A DNA stretch of 64,000 nucleotides from an uncultured Bacteroidales bacterium (GTDB lineage: Bacteria; Bacteroidota; Bacteroidia; Bacteroidales; P3), in the NCBI GenBank assembly GCA_900317125.1, contig ONFR01000011.1, positions 1-64,000 of the forward strand, written 5' to 3'. The position numbers and the translations under genes are program-made. A model generated the notes under the pieces. That model was given only the letters and a program-made list of their open reading frames with translations, made no database searches and had not been told where the DNA came from. Shown here in pieces: positions 1 through 8,052 of the stretch. Position 1 is the first letter of the stretch; each line of letters begins with the position of its first letter.

Positions 1-177
1 TCTTCCGACGGGCTGCGTGGCATTGAGGTTTATGACATGACAGGGCGCAGAATGCTTGCCTTCACTGCCACCTCCACAGAGGTCTCTTTCAATGTCTCGT
101 ACTGGTCTGCCGGCACCTACATTGTCATCCTCCGCACCATAGCAGGTGCCTCTGTGCAGCGGCTGGTGGTGGAATAA
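1..177 (+). CDS. T9SS cargo protein, C-terminal sorting domain (5' truncated by window edge)
   Basis: The frame is open from base 1 and ends with TAA at 175-177, giving the last 58 residues of a larger protein. Visible motifs are GIEVYDMTGRRM, then a short beta segment, then WSAGTYIVILRT and a terminal basic-hydrophobic strand (QRLVVE). This is the standard layout of a type A T9SS sorting domain (Por_Secre_tail): a 'v.D..G' strand, a 'L..G.Y.v.i' strand and a final 'K/R-hydrophobic' strand. The protein should be exported by the Por system encoded at 16.8-24 kb and then processed. The catalytic or binding part lies outside the window, so no function can be given. Confidence 0.85.
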   Translation, partial: SSDGLRGIEVYDMTGRRMLAFTATSTEVSFNVSYWSAGTYIVILRTIAGASVQRLVVE

Positions 178-206
178 CCACTAGACTCCTTGCTGTAATA
201 CATTAT

Positions 207-224
207 CCCCAATCGGTCATTAGG
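207..224 (-). repeat. Dispersed intergenic motif, copy 1
   Basis: Read on the minus strand this is CCTAATGACCGATTGGGG. It belongs to a family of seven similar 15-19-base words found only between genes in this window. It lies between the end of the T9SS cargo gene and the end of the convergent gene at 428-1279. Confidence 0.6.
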
Positions 225-282
225 GCCGAGAAGATACAAATTGTCGACTGCAACCTCCTTTTCAAACCATTCCGGTATAAAA

Positions 283-321
283 CCTAATGACCGATTTGGG
301 TTGGCCCAAATCGGTCGTTGG
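283..321. repeat. Hairpin made of two inverted copies of the dispersed motif (copies 2 and 3)
   Basis: Bases 283-300 carry the motif in plus orientation and 305-321 carry it inverted, separated by TTGG. The inner 12 bp (GACCGATTTGGG against its complement) pair perfectly and the outer part pairs with two mismatches. It sits between convergent genes, so it may serve as a transcription end point, but no T-run follows on either side. The rest of 178-427 shows no gene. Confidence 0.6.
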
Positions 322-427
322 AATCAAAATACAGTTGCCGTGAGACGCAGAGGAGAGGGGGGGGTGCTGAAAAAAGGAGGATGGTTGGGGAGTGGATGGG
401 TTTATCTTTGATTGTTTACTATGGCGA

Positions 428-1279
428 TTAGCCGATAATGACTGCCCTTTCCGTCTGACTGCCCGATTTGGGGCTAATCATGTTTGAGAAGCGGAGGATA
501 ATGTCCTGCATGTCGTTGGGCAGGAGGCTCCATGTTTGAGCGAGGATGTTGTCGGGAACGCCGTTGTAGAAGGCCTCGGCTATGGCGCCTGCGATGGATG
601 CCTGGGTATCGGCATCGCCACCGAGAGAGACCGCGTTGCGGACGGTGTCCTCGTAGTCGGTGCCTTCGAGGAAGCAGATGATGGCTTCAGGTACGGAGTC
701 CTGGCATGAGCTGTGGAAGCCGTAGGAAGGCCGGATGTCGTCGAGGAGGCGCGAGAGGTTGTAGTGGAAGTTGCGTTCAATGTGGTATCGGATGTCTTCC
801 TTAGAATGGCCGGTACGGGCCAGGAATATGGCAGTGGCGGTGGCCTGCGCCCCTTTGATGCCCTCGGGGTGGTTGTGGGTGACGGCGGCGCTTTGGCGTG
901 CCAGTTCTAGGACGTCCTCGAGGGACTGCCCTATCCAAGCCACAGGGCTGACGCGCATGGCCGAACCGTTGCCGTAACTGCTGTAGGGTTGGGTGTCGCC
1001 TAAGGCAAGCCATGTGCTGAATTTCTTGCCATAGCCTGCTTGGGGATAGCGATGCCCCAACAGGTGCATGCAGTTGACCAGCGGGTGTTGTAAAGGGTCG
1101 GTAAGCCACAGCATATTGGCTACGGTCATGACGGAGTCGTCGGTAGGACGAGCGCTTTTTGGAAAGAGAGGGAAATTCTTACGCTTGATGCGGTGGAATT
1201 CGTAGTAGCTGCCGATAACATCGCCGCAGATGGCTCCCATGCAGCGGAGATTGTCGGGCAGGGTAGGGGTGTTGGACAT
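428..1279 (-). CDS. ADP-ribosylglycohydrolase family protein
   Basis: The 283-residue protein matches the DraG/ADP-ribosylglycohydrolase family along its length. The N-terminal metal and substrate motif is GAICGDVIGSYYEF, followed by TDDSVMTVA (the T-D-D metal-binding triad). The C-terminal GGDADTQASIAGAIAEAFY supplies the second D-x-D-T metal site. The family removes ADP-ribose from proteins or small molecules, or splits related N-glycosidic bonds; the substrate here is unknown. It starts 6 bases downstream of the end of the TonB receptor gene and is probably co-transcribed with it. An alternative start at the Met of MGAICGD would drop 13 residues. Confidence 0.9.
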   Translation of the reverse strand: MSNTPTLPDNLRCMGAICGDVIGSYYEFHRIKRKNFPLFPKSARPTDDSVMTVANMLWLTDPLQHPLVNCMHLLGHRYPQAGYGKKFSTWLALGDTQPYSSYGNGSAMRVSPVAWIGQSLEDVLELARQSAAVTHNHPEGIKGAQATATAIFLARTGHSKEDIRYHIERNFHYNLSRLLDDIRPSYGFHSSCQDSVPEAIICFLEGTDYEDTVRNAVSLGGDADTQASIAGAIAEAFYNGVPDNILAQTWSLLPNDMQDIILRFSNMISPKSGSQTERAVIIG

Positions 1280-1285
1280 GGCGGG

Positions 1286-3601
1286 TTAGAATTTGAAATT
1301 GAGTCCAGCGGACCAGAGTATGGGCAGCTGGTCGACGCGTTGGAAGGTGAGACGGTCGAAATAGAAGATGTTGTTGCGGTTGTAAAGGTTGGTGACGCTC
1401 AAATTGACTTCAAGTATGGAGCGTTTGCCGATGGAGAACTTGCGTTTGCCGCTAAGGTCGAAACGGTGGTAGCTGGGAAGGCGTCCGGCATAAAGGTCGC
1501 CATAGATTACGCCATACTCACCGTTGACACGGGTGTAGTCGGAGGTGAGTCCGTCGCCGAAAGTGATGTTCTCGTACATGCCTTGCGTTTGGGTGAAGGG
1601 GTAGCCGCTACCATAGCTCCAGCGTCCACTGATTTCCCACTCATATTGTTCGCCCAAACGGACGGTGGAGAGGAGGTTGATGGTGTGTCTGCGGTCGTAG
1701 TGGGGTGTATAGGTTTGGATTTCGTCGGTGCGGATTACCCAGCCGAGAGAGTATGTGGCCCAGAGGTAGAGCCAGTCGATGTCGTAGCAGAGGCTGAGGT
1801 CGATACCATAGGCCATGCCTTTTTCGACAATGTAGTCGGTGAGCAGATACTCGGGTTTCTCGTAAATGCCACCAATGCGGTAGGCTTGGTCGCTTGGGTC
1901 GAACATCTTGTTGCGGTTGGCATTGAGGAGCTGGCTGAAATTCTTGAAGTATATTTCAGCGTTGGTGGTAAGGTGGTTAGTGAAGTCGTATTCGGCACCG
2001 AAGATGAGGTGCTGAGCGTGTTGAATGCTGTTGCTAACAGGAGCGCCAAGGAAGGTGGAGGGCTTGGTAAGGGAAGGCACTCCAGTGAGGACTCCGTTGA
2101 AAAGGTTGACAATGTCGTGGTCGGAGCGCGCGTCGATGAAGATTTGGCTGTAGAGTCCCCCCGCCATCTTGAGACGAAAACGATCGTTAAGGTTGTATTT
2201 GGCAGATAGACGAGGTTCTAAACTTCCACGGCTGAATGAGTTGTAATAGATGTAGCGAAGCCCTGGGTCGATGAGCCACTTGCCATAGGCAATCTTATAG
2301 GTGATGTAGCCTGAGAGGCTGTTGGTGTTTTCGTTCTGGTCGTTGTCAAGACCATAGGGATTGAAATAGAGGAAGTCGGTAGTGTATCCCTCAAAAGCCA
2401 AGCCGTAGCGCAACCGGTTGGTGCCAATGAAGTTGGTGATGTCCAGTCCCATGTTGAAGCCTTTTATGCCGCTATGGCTGTTGTGGTCGGCAGGATCCTT
2501 GAAATTGATGTAGTAGTCGGAATAGGCCACATGTCCCTCAAGGATAGAGCTAGAGCCAGTGACGAGCATGAAATTAGTGCCTAAGCCGTAGTTAAGCCAG
2601 TTGTAATCGGCCAAAGATTGGTAACCGTTGACTTTGTCGTCGAAGCGGAAGCCGAAGAAACTGATTTTGCTGCCCGAGCCGGAATTGACAGATAGTTTGC
2701 CATAAAGATCCATGAAGTCGAAAGGAAGTGTGTGGTTGATGTAGGGGTATAGGGTTTGGGAGGTCTTGGAGAGGAAAGAGTTTTTGGCGGAGAGCAGGTA
2801 TGTGATAGTGTGGGGGCTGTCGGGACGTTCCTTTTTCAGAGGACCTTCCAATACAATATTGGCGCCAAAGGTGTTGAGGCCGATTTTGCCAGTGTGGCGT
2901 TTCTTGTTTCCGTCGCGGGTGGTGATGTCCATGACCGATGAGATTCGGCCGCCATACTCAGCGCCAAAGCCACCGGAATAGATGTCGGCATTAAGGATTA
3001 CGTCGGTTTCAAAGATAGAGTATAGTCCGATGGAGTGGAAAGGATTGTAAACAATCATTCCGTCGAGCATACAGAGATTTTGTATCATCGAACCGCCTCG
3101 AATGTATAGTTGGCCGCCTTGGTCGCCTGTGGAATTGATGCCAGGAAGTACTTGCAAGTATTGAGCCAGGTCGGAAGTGCCACCGATGGATGGCATTTGT
3201 TGAATCTGTGTGGCGGAGATTTTCTCTACAGATACCTGCGTTTGGATTTTGCGTTCCTCTAAGCGGTTGTCGGTGACGGTGACATCTGTCAGTGTTTTGG
3301 CCACCGATTTAAGAACGATGTTCCTCACCAGGGTCTGCCCTTTTTTTACTGTGATAGGCTCGGTGTACTCTTGATAACCCACGAAACGAACTCTAAGCGT
3401 GTAGCTCCCTTCGGGCATCTTGTTGATGAGGTAAAACCCGTTGATGTCGGTGGCAACCCCGTATCGGGTACCGTCAAGAACGACATTGGCAAAGGGGATG
3501 GCTTCACCGGTTTCGCTGTCGGTAAGTGTGCCCTTGACTGTTTGGGCAAAGATGGGTATTGCGTTGAGAGCAAAGAGAAGGAGTATGACAATTCGTTTCA
3601 T
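1286..3601 (-). CDS. TonB-dependent outer-membrane receptor with carboxypeptidase-like N-terminal domain
   Basis: The 771-residue protein begins with a signal peptide (MKRIVILLLFALNAIPIFAQ). A carboxypeptidase-regulatory-like beta sandwich (about 21-105: VKGTLTDSETGEAIPFANV) follows, then a plug domain (about 115-225: QLYIRGGSMIQNLCMLDGM). The remainder is the 22-strand barrel, ending in a C-terminal aromatic-rich strand (LPILWSAGLNFKF). These receptors import a ligand across the outer membrane using TonB energy. No SusD partner is adjacent, so this is not a classical Sus pair and the ligand cannot be predicted. It lies 38 bases after holA and 6 bases before the ADP-ribosylglycohydrolase, in one probable three-gene operon. 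Confidence 0.92.
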   Translation of the reverse strand: MKRIVILLLFALNAIPIFAQTVKGTLTDSETGEAIPFANVVLDGTRYGVATDINGFYLINKMPEGSYTLRVRFVGYQEYTEPITVKKGQTLVRNIVLKSVAKTLTDVTVTDNRLEERKIQTQVSVEKISATQIQQMPSIGGTSDLAQYLQVLPGINSTGDQGGQLYIRGGSMIQNLCMLDGMIVYNPFHSIGLYSIFETDVILNADIYSGGFGAEYGGRISSVMDITTRDGNKKRHTGKIGLNTFGANIVLEGPLKKERPDSPHTITYLLSAKNSFLSKTSQTLYPYINHTLPFDFMDLYGKLSVNSGSGSKISFFGFRFDDKVNGYQSLADYNWLNYGLGTNFMLVTGSSSILEGHVAYSDYYINFKDPADHNSHSGIKGFNMGLDITNFIGTNRLRYGLAFEGYTTDFLYFNPYGLDNDQNENTNSLSGYITYKIAYGKWLIDPGLRYIYYNSFSRGSLEPRLSAKYNLNDRFRLKMAGGLYSQIFIDARSDHDIVNLFNGVLTGVPSLTKPSTFLGAPVSNSIQHAQHLIFGAEYDFTNHLTTNAEIYFKNFSQLLNANRNKMFDPSDQAYRIGGIYEKPEYLLTDYIVEKGMAYGIDLSLCYDIDWLYLWATYSLGWVIRTDEIQTYTPHYDRRHTINLLSTVRLGEQYEWEISGRWSYGSGYPFTQTQGMYENITFGDGLTSDYTRVNGEYGVIYGDLYAGRLPSYHRFDLSGKRKFSIGKRSILEVNLSVTNLYNRNNIFYFDRLTFQRVDQLPILWSAGLNFKF

Positions 3602-3639
3602 GCTGCATGGATGTTTTGGTGATGGATGACAGGGAAATT

Positions 3640-4656
3640 TTAGTGTATGATTTTAAAAACCAATTCTTTCAGGATCTCTCCATCAGTGATAGAGCCGGAA
3701 TTGTGTATGCCTTTTGACTTAAGGTCGGCTTCGTAGAGATAGCCTATGCAGCTGGCGAGTTTGCCCAAAGAATAGTTCTGTGCTGCAGTGGCGTAGTCGC
3801 GGATAAAGTAAGGATTAATCCCCAGTGCCGATGCCACACTTTTGGTGTCGTTTTTGTCAGGTTGCTGGAGGTAAGTCATAATCTTGATAAAGTAGCCGTA
3901 TAATGATGGTAGGATTTTCTGAATGGGGTTGTCCTTGGGATTGGCAGTGAAGTGGTTCACAATCCTGTTGCATTGGACAACATTCCTGCGCCCGATGGCG
4001 TTCTGTAGCTCGAACACATTGTAGTCTTTGCTTATGCCAATATTGCGCTCGATTATATCCTCGTTGATGACGTCGCCTGGATTCAAGGAGATGAATACTT
4101 TTGAGAGCTCGTTCTCGATTTTGCTTAAGTCGTTGCCGAGGTATTCGGCGATTAGTACCGACCCCTTCTGGGTGATGGTGTGACCATGTTTGTTTACAAA
4201 TGTTCCTATCCAGTCGGGCAATTGGTTGTCATAGAGTTTGGCGTGCTCATAGATACAGCCGTTATCATTGATGGCCTTGTAAGCTTTTGACCGCTTGTCG
4301 AGTTTCTTGTTTCTGTAGCAAAATACCAATAGGGTTTGGGGGAGGGGGTGCTGTAGATAGTCTGCCAATAGCTCCCATTCTTTTGTTGGAATGTCCTGTG
4401 CTTCCTTGACCAATACTACTTTGACAGGTGACATCATCGGGAACTGCTTGGCATGTGACAGTACTGTGCTCATGTCAGTCTCTTTACCATAGAGGACGAT
4501 TAGGTCGAAGTCGCGAAATCCTTCGTCTACAATGTTTTGTTCAAAAAGGGCAGAGGCGTGGTCAATATAGTAGTTTTCTTCGCCAGTGAGGAGGTATACT
4601 GGTTTGTATTTTGAAGCCTTGAGGTCGTCGATTAGCTGTTTTTCAGTAATGAGCAT
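3640..4656 (-). CDS. holA: DNA polymerase III, delta subunit
   Basis: The 338-residue protein has the delta-subunit layout. The N-terminal AAA+-like domain opens with KYKPVYLLTGEENYYID, where family members have 'YLLyGeE.fl'. The middle contains SKIENELSKVF and the C-terminal collar domain contains the 'NPYFIRDYATAAQ' helix. Delta opens the sliding clamp for loading onto DNA. The reading frame is open to 4806, but I chose the ATG at 4656: the family begins near 'MLITEKQL', and a minus-strand TATTTTTG promoter element sits 26 bases upstream (4682-4689), inside the longer frame. At 338 residues the length is typical. Confidence 0.9.
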   Translation of the reverse strand: MLITEKQLIDDLKASKYKPVYLLTGEENYYIDHASALFEQNIVDEGFRDFDLIVLYGKETDMSTVLSHAKQFPMMSPVKVVLVKEAQDIPTKEWELLADYLQHPLPQTLLVFCYRNKKLDKRSKAYKAINDNGCIYEHAKLYDNQLPDWIGTFVNKHGHTITQKGSVLIAEYLGNDLSKIENELSKVFISLNPGDVINEDIIERNIGISKDYNVFELQNAIGRRNVVQCNRIVNHFTANPKDNPIQKILPSLYGYFIKIMTYLQQPDKNDTKSVASALGINPYFIRDYATAAQNYSLGKLASCIGYLYEADLKSKGIHNSGSITDGEILKELVFKIIH

Positions 4657-4681
4657 GTTGCCTATAATTAAATACAAAATG

Positions 4682-4689
4682 CAAAAATA
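4682..4689 (-). promoter_or_regulatory. Promoter -7 element for holA operon
   Basis: On the minus strand the bases read TATTTTTG, an exact match to the Bacteroidetes -7 consensus TAnnTTTG, 25 bases before the chosen holA start. No good TTTG -33 box is seen at the usual spacing. Confidence 0.5.
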
Positions 4690-4881
4690 CATTTTTTTTT
4701 TCAAATGGACATTGCCGATTCTGAAAAAATAGTTAAAAGGGACTGTTTCGGAGGGTGAAAGCGTGTTGTTTTTGTCACAATAAGTGTGGGACGGAAGAGC
4801 CGTCAACGTTCATTTGTCACTCAAATCGTGCAATTCGGCACCAAAAATGTGTAATTTCGTCACATTTTATGTTGTGAATAT

Positions 4882-4920
4882 TATTTTTGTCAGTTGTTCT
4901 GTCCGAGATTCTTAATTTTG
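4882..4920 (+). promoter_or_regulatory. Two overlapping Bacteroidetes promoter -7 elements before the acyl-CoA ligase gene
   Basis: TATTTTTG at 4882-4889 and TAATTTTG at 4913-4920 both match TAnnTTTG. The TTTG inside the first lies 23 bases before the second, so it can also act as its -33 box. Both precede the ATG at 4947, which argues against the upstream TTG (4887) as start. Confidence 0.6.
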
Positions 4921-4946
4921 CAACCTATCCGAAATCTGTATTGCTT

Positions 4947-6719
4947 ATGAAAGAACCGGAAAGATTGTTTGATTTGATTGACCGCCGTAGGGAGCTCTGC
5001 CCAGAGCGGCCAGTGTTCTCCAACAAAAAAAATGGTCAGTGGGAAAAACACTATATTGACGAGTATATCGAGAAGTCGAGTCTTCTCAGTTACGCATTCA
5101 TGCATCTAGGTGTGCAGAAAGGCGAACACATCGCACTGATTTCAACGGGTCGTCCGGAGTGGAATTATATCGATATGGGCGTCCAGATGATGGGGGCAGT
5201 ACTATTGCCCATCTATCCCACAATCAGCGAGAGCGAGTACCTGTATATCCTCAGCCATGCCGAAGTGCGTTATTTGATAGTCGAAGGCGAGACCCTGTAT
5301 AAGAAAATCGGTTCAATTCGTAATCAATTGCCAGCCATAAAGGAGGTTTATACCCTCAATCTCATAGAAGGTGTTCCAAGCATTAATGACCTTTATGCCA
5401 TAGGCGATAGCCATCGCGACCCGGATGGGCTTCAGGCAATAAAGGACAGTATCACTACCGACGATGTGGCCACACTTATCTATACCAGTGGTTCTACAGG
5501 TACACCCAAAGGCGTAATGCTATCCCACAGAGGCATAATACTGAATGTTCTCGGCATTAAAGAGTCGCCTGGAAAAGACTGGACTAGAGCACTCAGCTGG
5601 ATGCCACTGTGCCATATCTACGAGCGAATGATGAATTATCTCTATCAGTACTTGTGTATGGAGATATATTATGCCGAAAGCATTGCCAAGGTGGCTGAGA
5701 ATGCGCAGGAGACCAATCCGTACATGATGGCTGCGGTCCCGAGGTTCATAGAGAAGATGTACGATAAGGTGTTCCGTAAAGGTGAGAAACTGACGGGGTT
5801 CAAGAAAAAGGTCTTCGATTGGGCGTTGGATTTGGGTTTCGATTACGAGCTTAACGATAAGAAGCGTACGTTGTGGTATAACATTCGTCATTCTGTTGCC
5901 GACCGATTAGTGTATGCGGAGATACGCAAGGCTCTTGGGGCCAATTTCCACATGCTTGTCTCAGGAGGTGCCTCCATCCAGCCAAGGCTCACTCGGTTTT
6001 TCAGTGCCGTGGGGCTTGACCTTTACGAAGGCTATGGCCTTACCGAGTGTTCTCCCCTTGTGGCTGTCACCAACAGCTATGCCGAGGAGGGCCGCAAAGT
6101 AGGCTCGGTCGGTTTCGTGCTGCCGGGCATCGAGGTCCAGATACATCCCGAATCCCATGAAATCATGTGCCGAGGCGGAAATGTGATGAAAGGTTACTTC
6201 AAGGCTCCCGAGCTGACTGCCGAAGCTATCGATTCAGAGGGATGGTTCCATACAGGGGATACCGGATATATCGACAGCGGTGGATATATGTTCCTTACTG
6301 GACGTACCAAGAACATGTTCAAGACCTCCATGGGCAAGTTCGTCAATCCCGAGGTGATAGAGGAGCGATTTAAAGAATCTCCCTTCATTCTTGATATGAT
6401 GGTTGTTGGCGAGGGGCAGAAGTTTGCTGCAGCCATTATTGCACCCGATTTTGACATGCTTAAGGATTGGTGTGTCCGTCATGATGTTGTTGCGAGCACG
6501 AGGGAGGAAATGCTTGCCTCTAAGACGGTTCAAGAGCGTTATCAGAAAGTGATTGACAAGTACAATGCCACGCTTGGCAATCATGAGCAGGTAAAGCGTT
6601 TCCGTTTGGTGCCCGAGGTGTGGAGCACCGAGAACAGGTTCCTCACTCCCACGCTTAAAATCAAGCGAAATAACATTACCGCCTTCTACAAGAAAGAGAT
6701 AGAGGAATTGTTCGTATAG
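4947..6719 (+). CDS. Long-chain fatty acid--CoA ligase (AMP-binding enzyme)
   Basis: The 590-residue protein is an adenylate-forming acyl-CoA synthetase. Motif A3 is YTSGSTGTPKGVMLSH at about 178-193, A5 is EGYGLTECSP at about 360, and A7/A8 are GWFHTGDTGYID and GRTKNMFKTSMGKFV at about 433-465. It activates fatty acids to acyl-AMP and then acyl-CoA in the cytoplasm or at the inner membrane, for phospholipid synthesis or degradation. The frame is open back to a TTG at 4887, but that TTG lies inside a promoter -7 box, so I chose the ATG at 4947 (MKEPERLF). It stands alone, divergent from holA and convergent with the NlpC/P60 gene. Confidence 0.9.
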   Translation: MKEPERLFDLIDRRRELCPERPVFSNKKNGQWEKHYIDEYIEKSSLLSYAFMHLGVQKGEHIALISTGRPEWNYIDMGVQMMGAVLLPIYPTISESEYLYILSHAEVRYLIVEGETLYKKIGSIRNQLPAIKEVYTLNLIEGVPSINDLYAIGDSHRDPDGLQAIKDSITTDDVATLIYTSGSTGTPKGVMLSHRGIILNVLGIKESPGKDWTRALSWMPLCHIYERMMNYLYQYLCMEIYYAESIAKVAENAQETNPYMMAAVPRFIEKMYDKVFRKGEKLTGFKKKVFDWALDLGFDYELNDKKRTLWYNIRHSVADRLVYAEIRKALGANFHMLVSGGASIQPRLTRFFSAVGLDLYEGYGLTECSPLVAVTNSYAEEGRKVGSVGFVLPGIEVQIHPESHEIMCRGGNVMKGYFKAPELTAEAIDSEGWFHTGDTGYIDSGGYMFLTGRTKNMFKTSMGKFVNPEVIEERFKESPFILDMMVVGEGQKFAAAIIAPDFDMLKDWCVRHDVVASTREEMLASKTVQERYQKVIDKYNATLGNHEQVKRFRLVPEVWSTENRFLTPTLKIKRNNITAFYKKEIEELFV

Positions 6720-6739
6720 CGGTAGCAGGTTGCGAATGT

Positions 6740-7405
6740 CTACATTACCCGTCGTATCGAATGCAGGCGATGGGTGAGTTGATGAGTGTCGTTGTTGATG
6801 ATGCCCTCGTAAGTAAGACTGTCGATGCGCACTTGCCCGGATGAATGGATGATGCGCCCTCCGCCCATGTAGATGCCCACATGGATGATGCGGCCTGTTT
6901 CGTTGGAGAAGAAACAAAGGTCGTCGCGTCGAGCCTGCTGCAAATCTGGAATCATTTCTCCTTGAGTTGCCTGCTGGGAAGCGTCGCGGAGCAGTCTTTT
7001 ACCGCAAGCCCTGAAACATACCTGTGTCAATCCGGAGCAGTCGATGCCCATGATGGTGCGACCGCCCCAAAGGTAAGGGGCTCCTAAAAAGGTGCTTTCC
7101 GCCACTGAAGCAGGACTTTCCTCGCTGCCTGCACTCATGTTCGCCTCGTCTTCTGTGGGGCGCCATTGTTTGTTGTCAATCCAGCCCTCGTAACCATCCC
7201 AGTCGCATTTTGCCAAGGTCCATTTCTCTTGTTGCTCCAATATAGTAAAGGTGTCGCCCTGGAGTAGTTGGTTTACCATCTCTGCACGGTCGGAAGGGTC
7301 GCGCCTCATTGCTACTGCCGAAAGGAAACAGTAGCCCCTTTTTTCAGCGTGTTCGGTCAATCTGAAGGGAGCTTCCACCCCTGTTGAATTGCTACAGTTT
7401 TCCAT
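6740..7405 (-). CDS. NlpC/P60 family peptidoglycan endopeptidase with SH3-like domain
   Basis: The 221-residue protein has an SH3b-like half (about 30-85, ending DGYEGWIDNKQW) and a C-terminal NlpC/P60 domain. The catalytic Cys is in GIDCSGL at about 122, the His in IIHVGIYMG at about 177, and the third polar residue in RIIHSSG. The family cleaves gamma-D-Glu-diamino acid bonds in cell-wall peptides. No clear signal peptide is seen, as is common for Bacteroidetes relatives that recycle wall peptides. The start overlaps the end of the upstream DUF4294 gene by 14 bases, so the two are translated from one transcript. Confidence 0.88.
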   Translation of the reverse strand: MENCSNSTGVEAPFRLTEHAEKRGYCFLSAVAMRRDPSDRAEMVNQLLQGDTFTILEQQEKWTLAKCDWDGYEGWIDNKQWRPTEDEANMSAGSEESPASVAESTFLGAPYLWGGRTIMGIDCSGLTQVCFRACGKRLLRDASQQATQGEMIPDLQQARRDDLCFFSNETGRIIHVGIYMGGGRIIHSSGQVRIDSLTYEGIINNDTHQLTHRLHSIRRVM

Positions 7406-8000
7406 GCTCCACAGATATTACGATACGTTCTATTAGATTGTCGTCCTTGTTGTTGTTCGGGTCGTAGGCGGCTTTTAGATTATACCCGAACAGCCTTGCA
7501 AAAGCCTGGTAAAATCCTGCCCGCAGTTTGCCTCTCAGCTCGTCGACCAGCACATACGAGGTGCGTCCGGTCTCGCGGTCAATCAATTTCAGCAGGACTT
7601 TGCCCTGCGAGATGGTGCACCCCTTCAACTCGTCGCTGAAGTCGGCCAGCAGATTCTTCTCTGCTGTACGGATGGCGGCACGTCTTTGCTTCTTCGGCAA
7701 ATCGGCAATTTGTTGCTCTAAAATGTCAAGACGTTGCTTGCCAATCTTGGCATAAGGCAGCATCTTTTTCACATTGCGAATCAACTTCTGATTATGTCTA
7801 ATCTCGTAATCCGATAGCAACGATGCCGATGCTATGACATTTACGTCTTTTAGTCTGTAATATGGAATGGTGTCCCCGTCCAAAATGATTCCAAAACGCA
7901 CTTTGCGTTCCATTACTACCTGGCTATGAGCAGGTAGCCATGCTGCTATGAGCAGAAGATAAAGTGATGCGCGAAAGAATCTTTTCATGGCAGTTTTCAT
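7392..8000 (-). CDS. DUF4294 family exported protein
   Basis: The 202-residue protein begins MKTAMKRFFRASLYLLLIAA, a signal peptide ending near AHSQ. The body carries the DUF4294 signature: KNVKKMLPYAKI, a heptad-rich helix, then LLKLIDRETGRTSYVLVDEL and FARLFGYNLKAAYDP. The biochemical role of the family is not known; it is widespread in Bacteroidetes. The frame is open to 8054. I chose the ATG at 8000 because it gives a clean signal peptide; the ATG at 7988 is also possible. Cell-envelope work is inferred from the signal peptide and from overlap with the NlpC/P60 gene. Confidence 0.8.
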   Translation of the reverse strand: MKTAMKRFFRASLYLLLIAAWLPAHSQVVMERKVRFGIILDGDTIPYYRLKDVNVIASASLLSDYEIRHNQKLIRNVKKMLPYAKIGKQRLDILEQQIADLPKKQRRAAIRTAEKNLLADFSDELKGCTISQGKVLLKLIDRETGRTSYVLVDELRGKLRAGFYQAFARLFGYNLKAAYDPNNNKDDNLIERIVISVEHGKL

Positions 8001-8040
8001 ATTTTTCGTGTAATAACTCAAAAATGTCGAAAATATTTTG

Positions 8041-8048
8041 TACTTTTG
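8041..8048 (+). promoter_or_regulatory. Promoter -7 element abutting the acyltransferase gene
   Basis: TACTTTTG matches TAnnTTTG exactly and ends only 4 bases before the ATG at 8053. Transcription would begin at or next to the start codon, which suggests a leaderless message. Confidence 0.55.
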
Positions 8049-8052
8049 CACC

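Noticed and set aside
178..206. Direct terminator of the first T9SS cargo gene
   Set aside because: No stem with T-run is present immediately after the stop codon; the only hairpin is the motif pair at 283-321.
1193..2209. 338-residue plus-strand reading frame
   Set aside because: It runs antisense to the TonB receptor gene and is rich in Val, Gly and Glu as expected from reading complementary codons. No family likeness or promoter.
4657..4806. N-terminal extension of holA by 50 residues
   Set aside because: It would include the holA promoter box and has no likeness to delta subunits.
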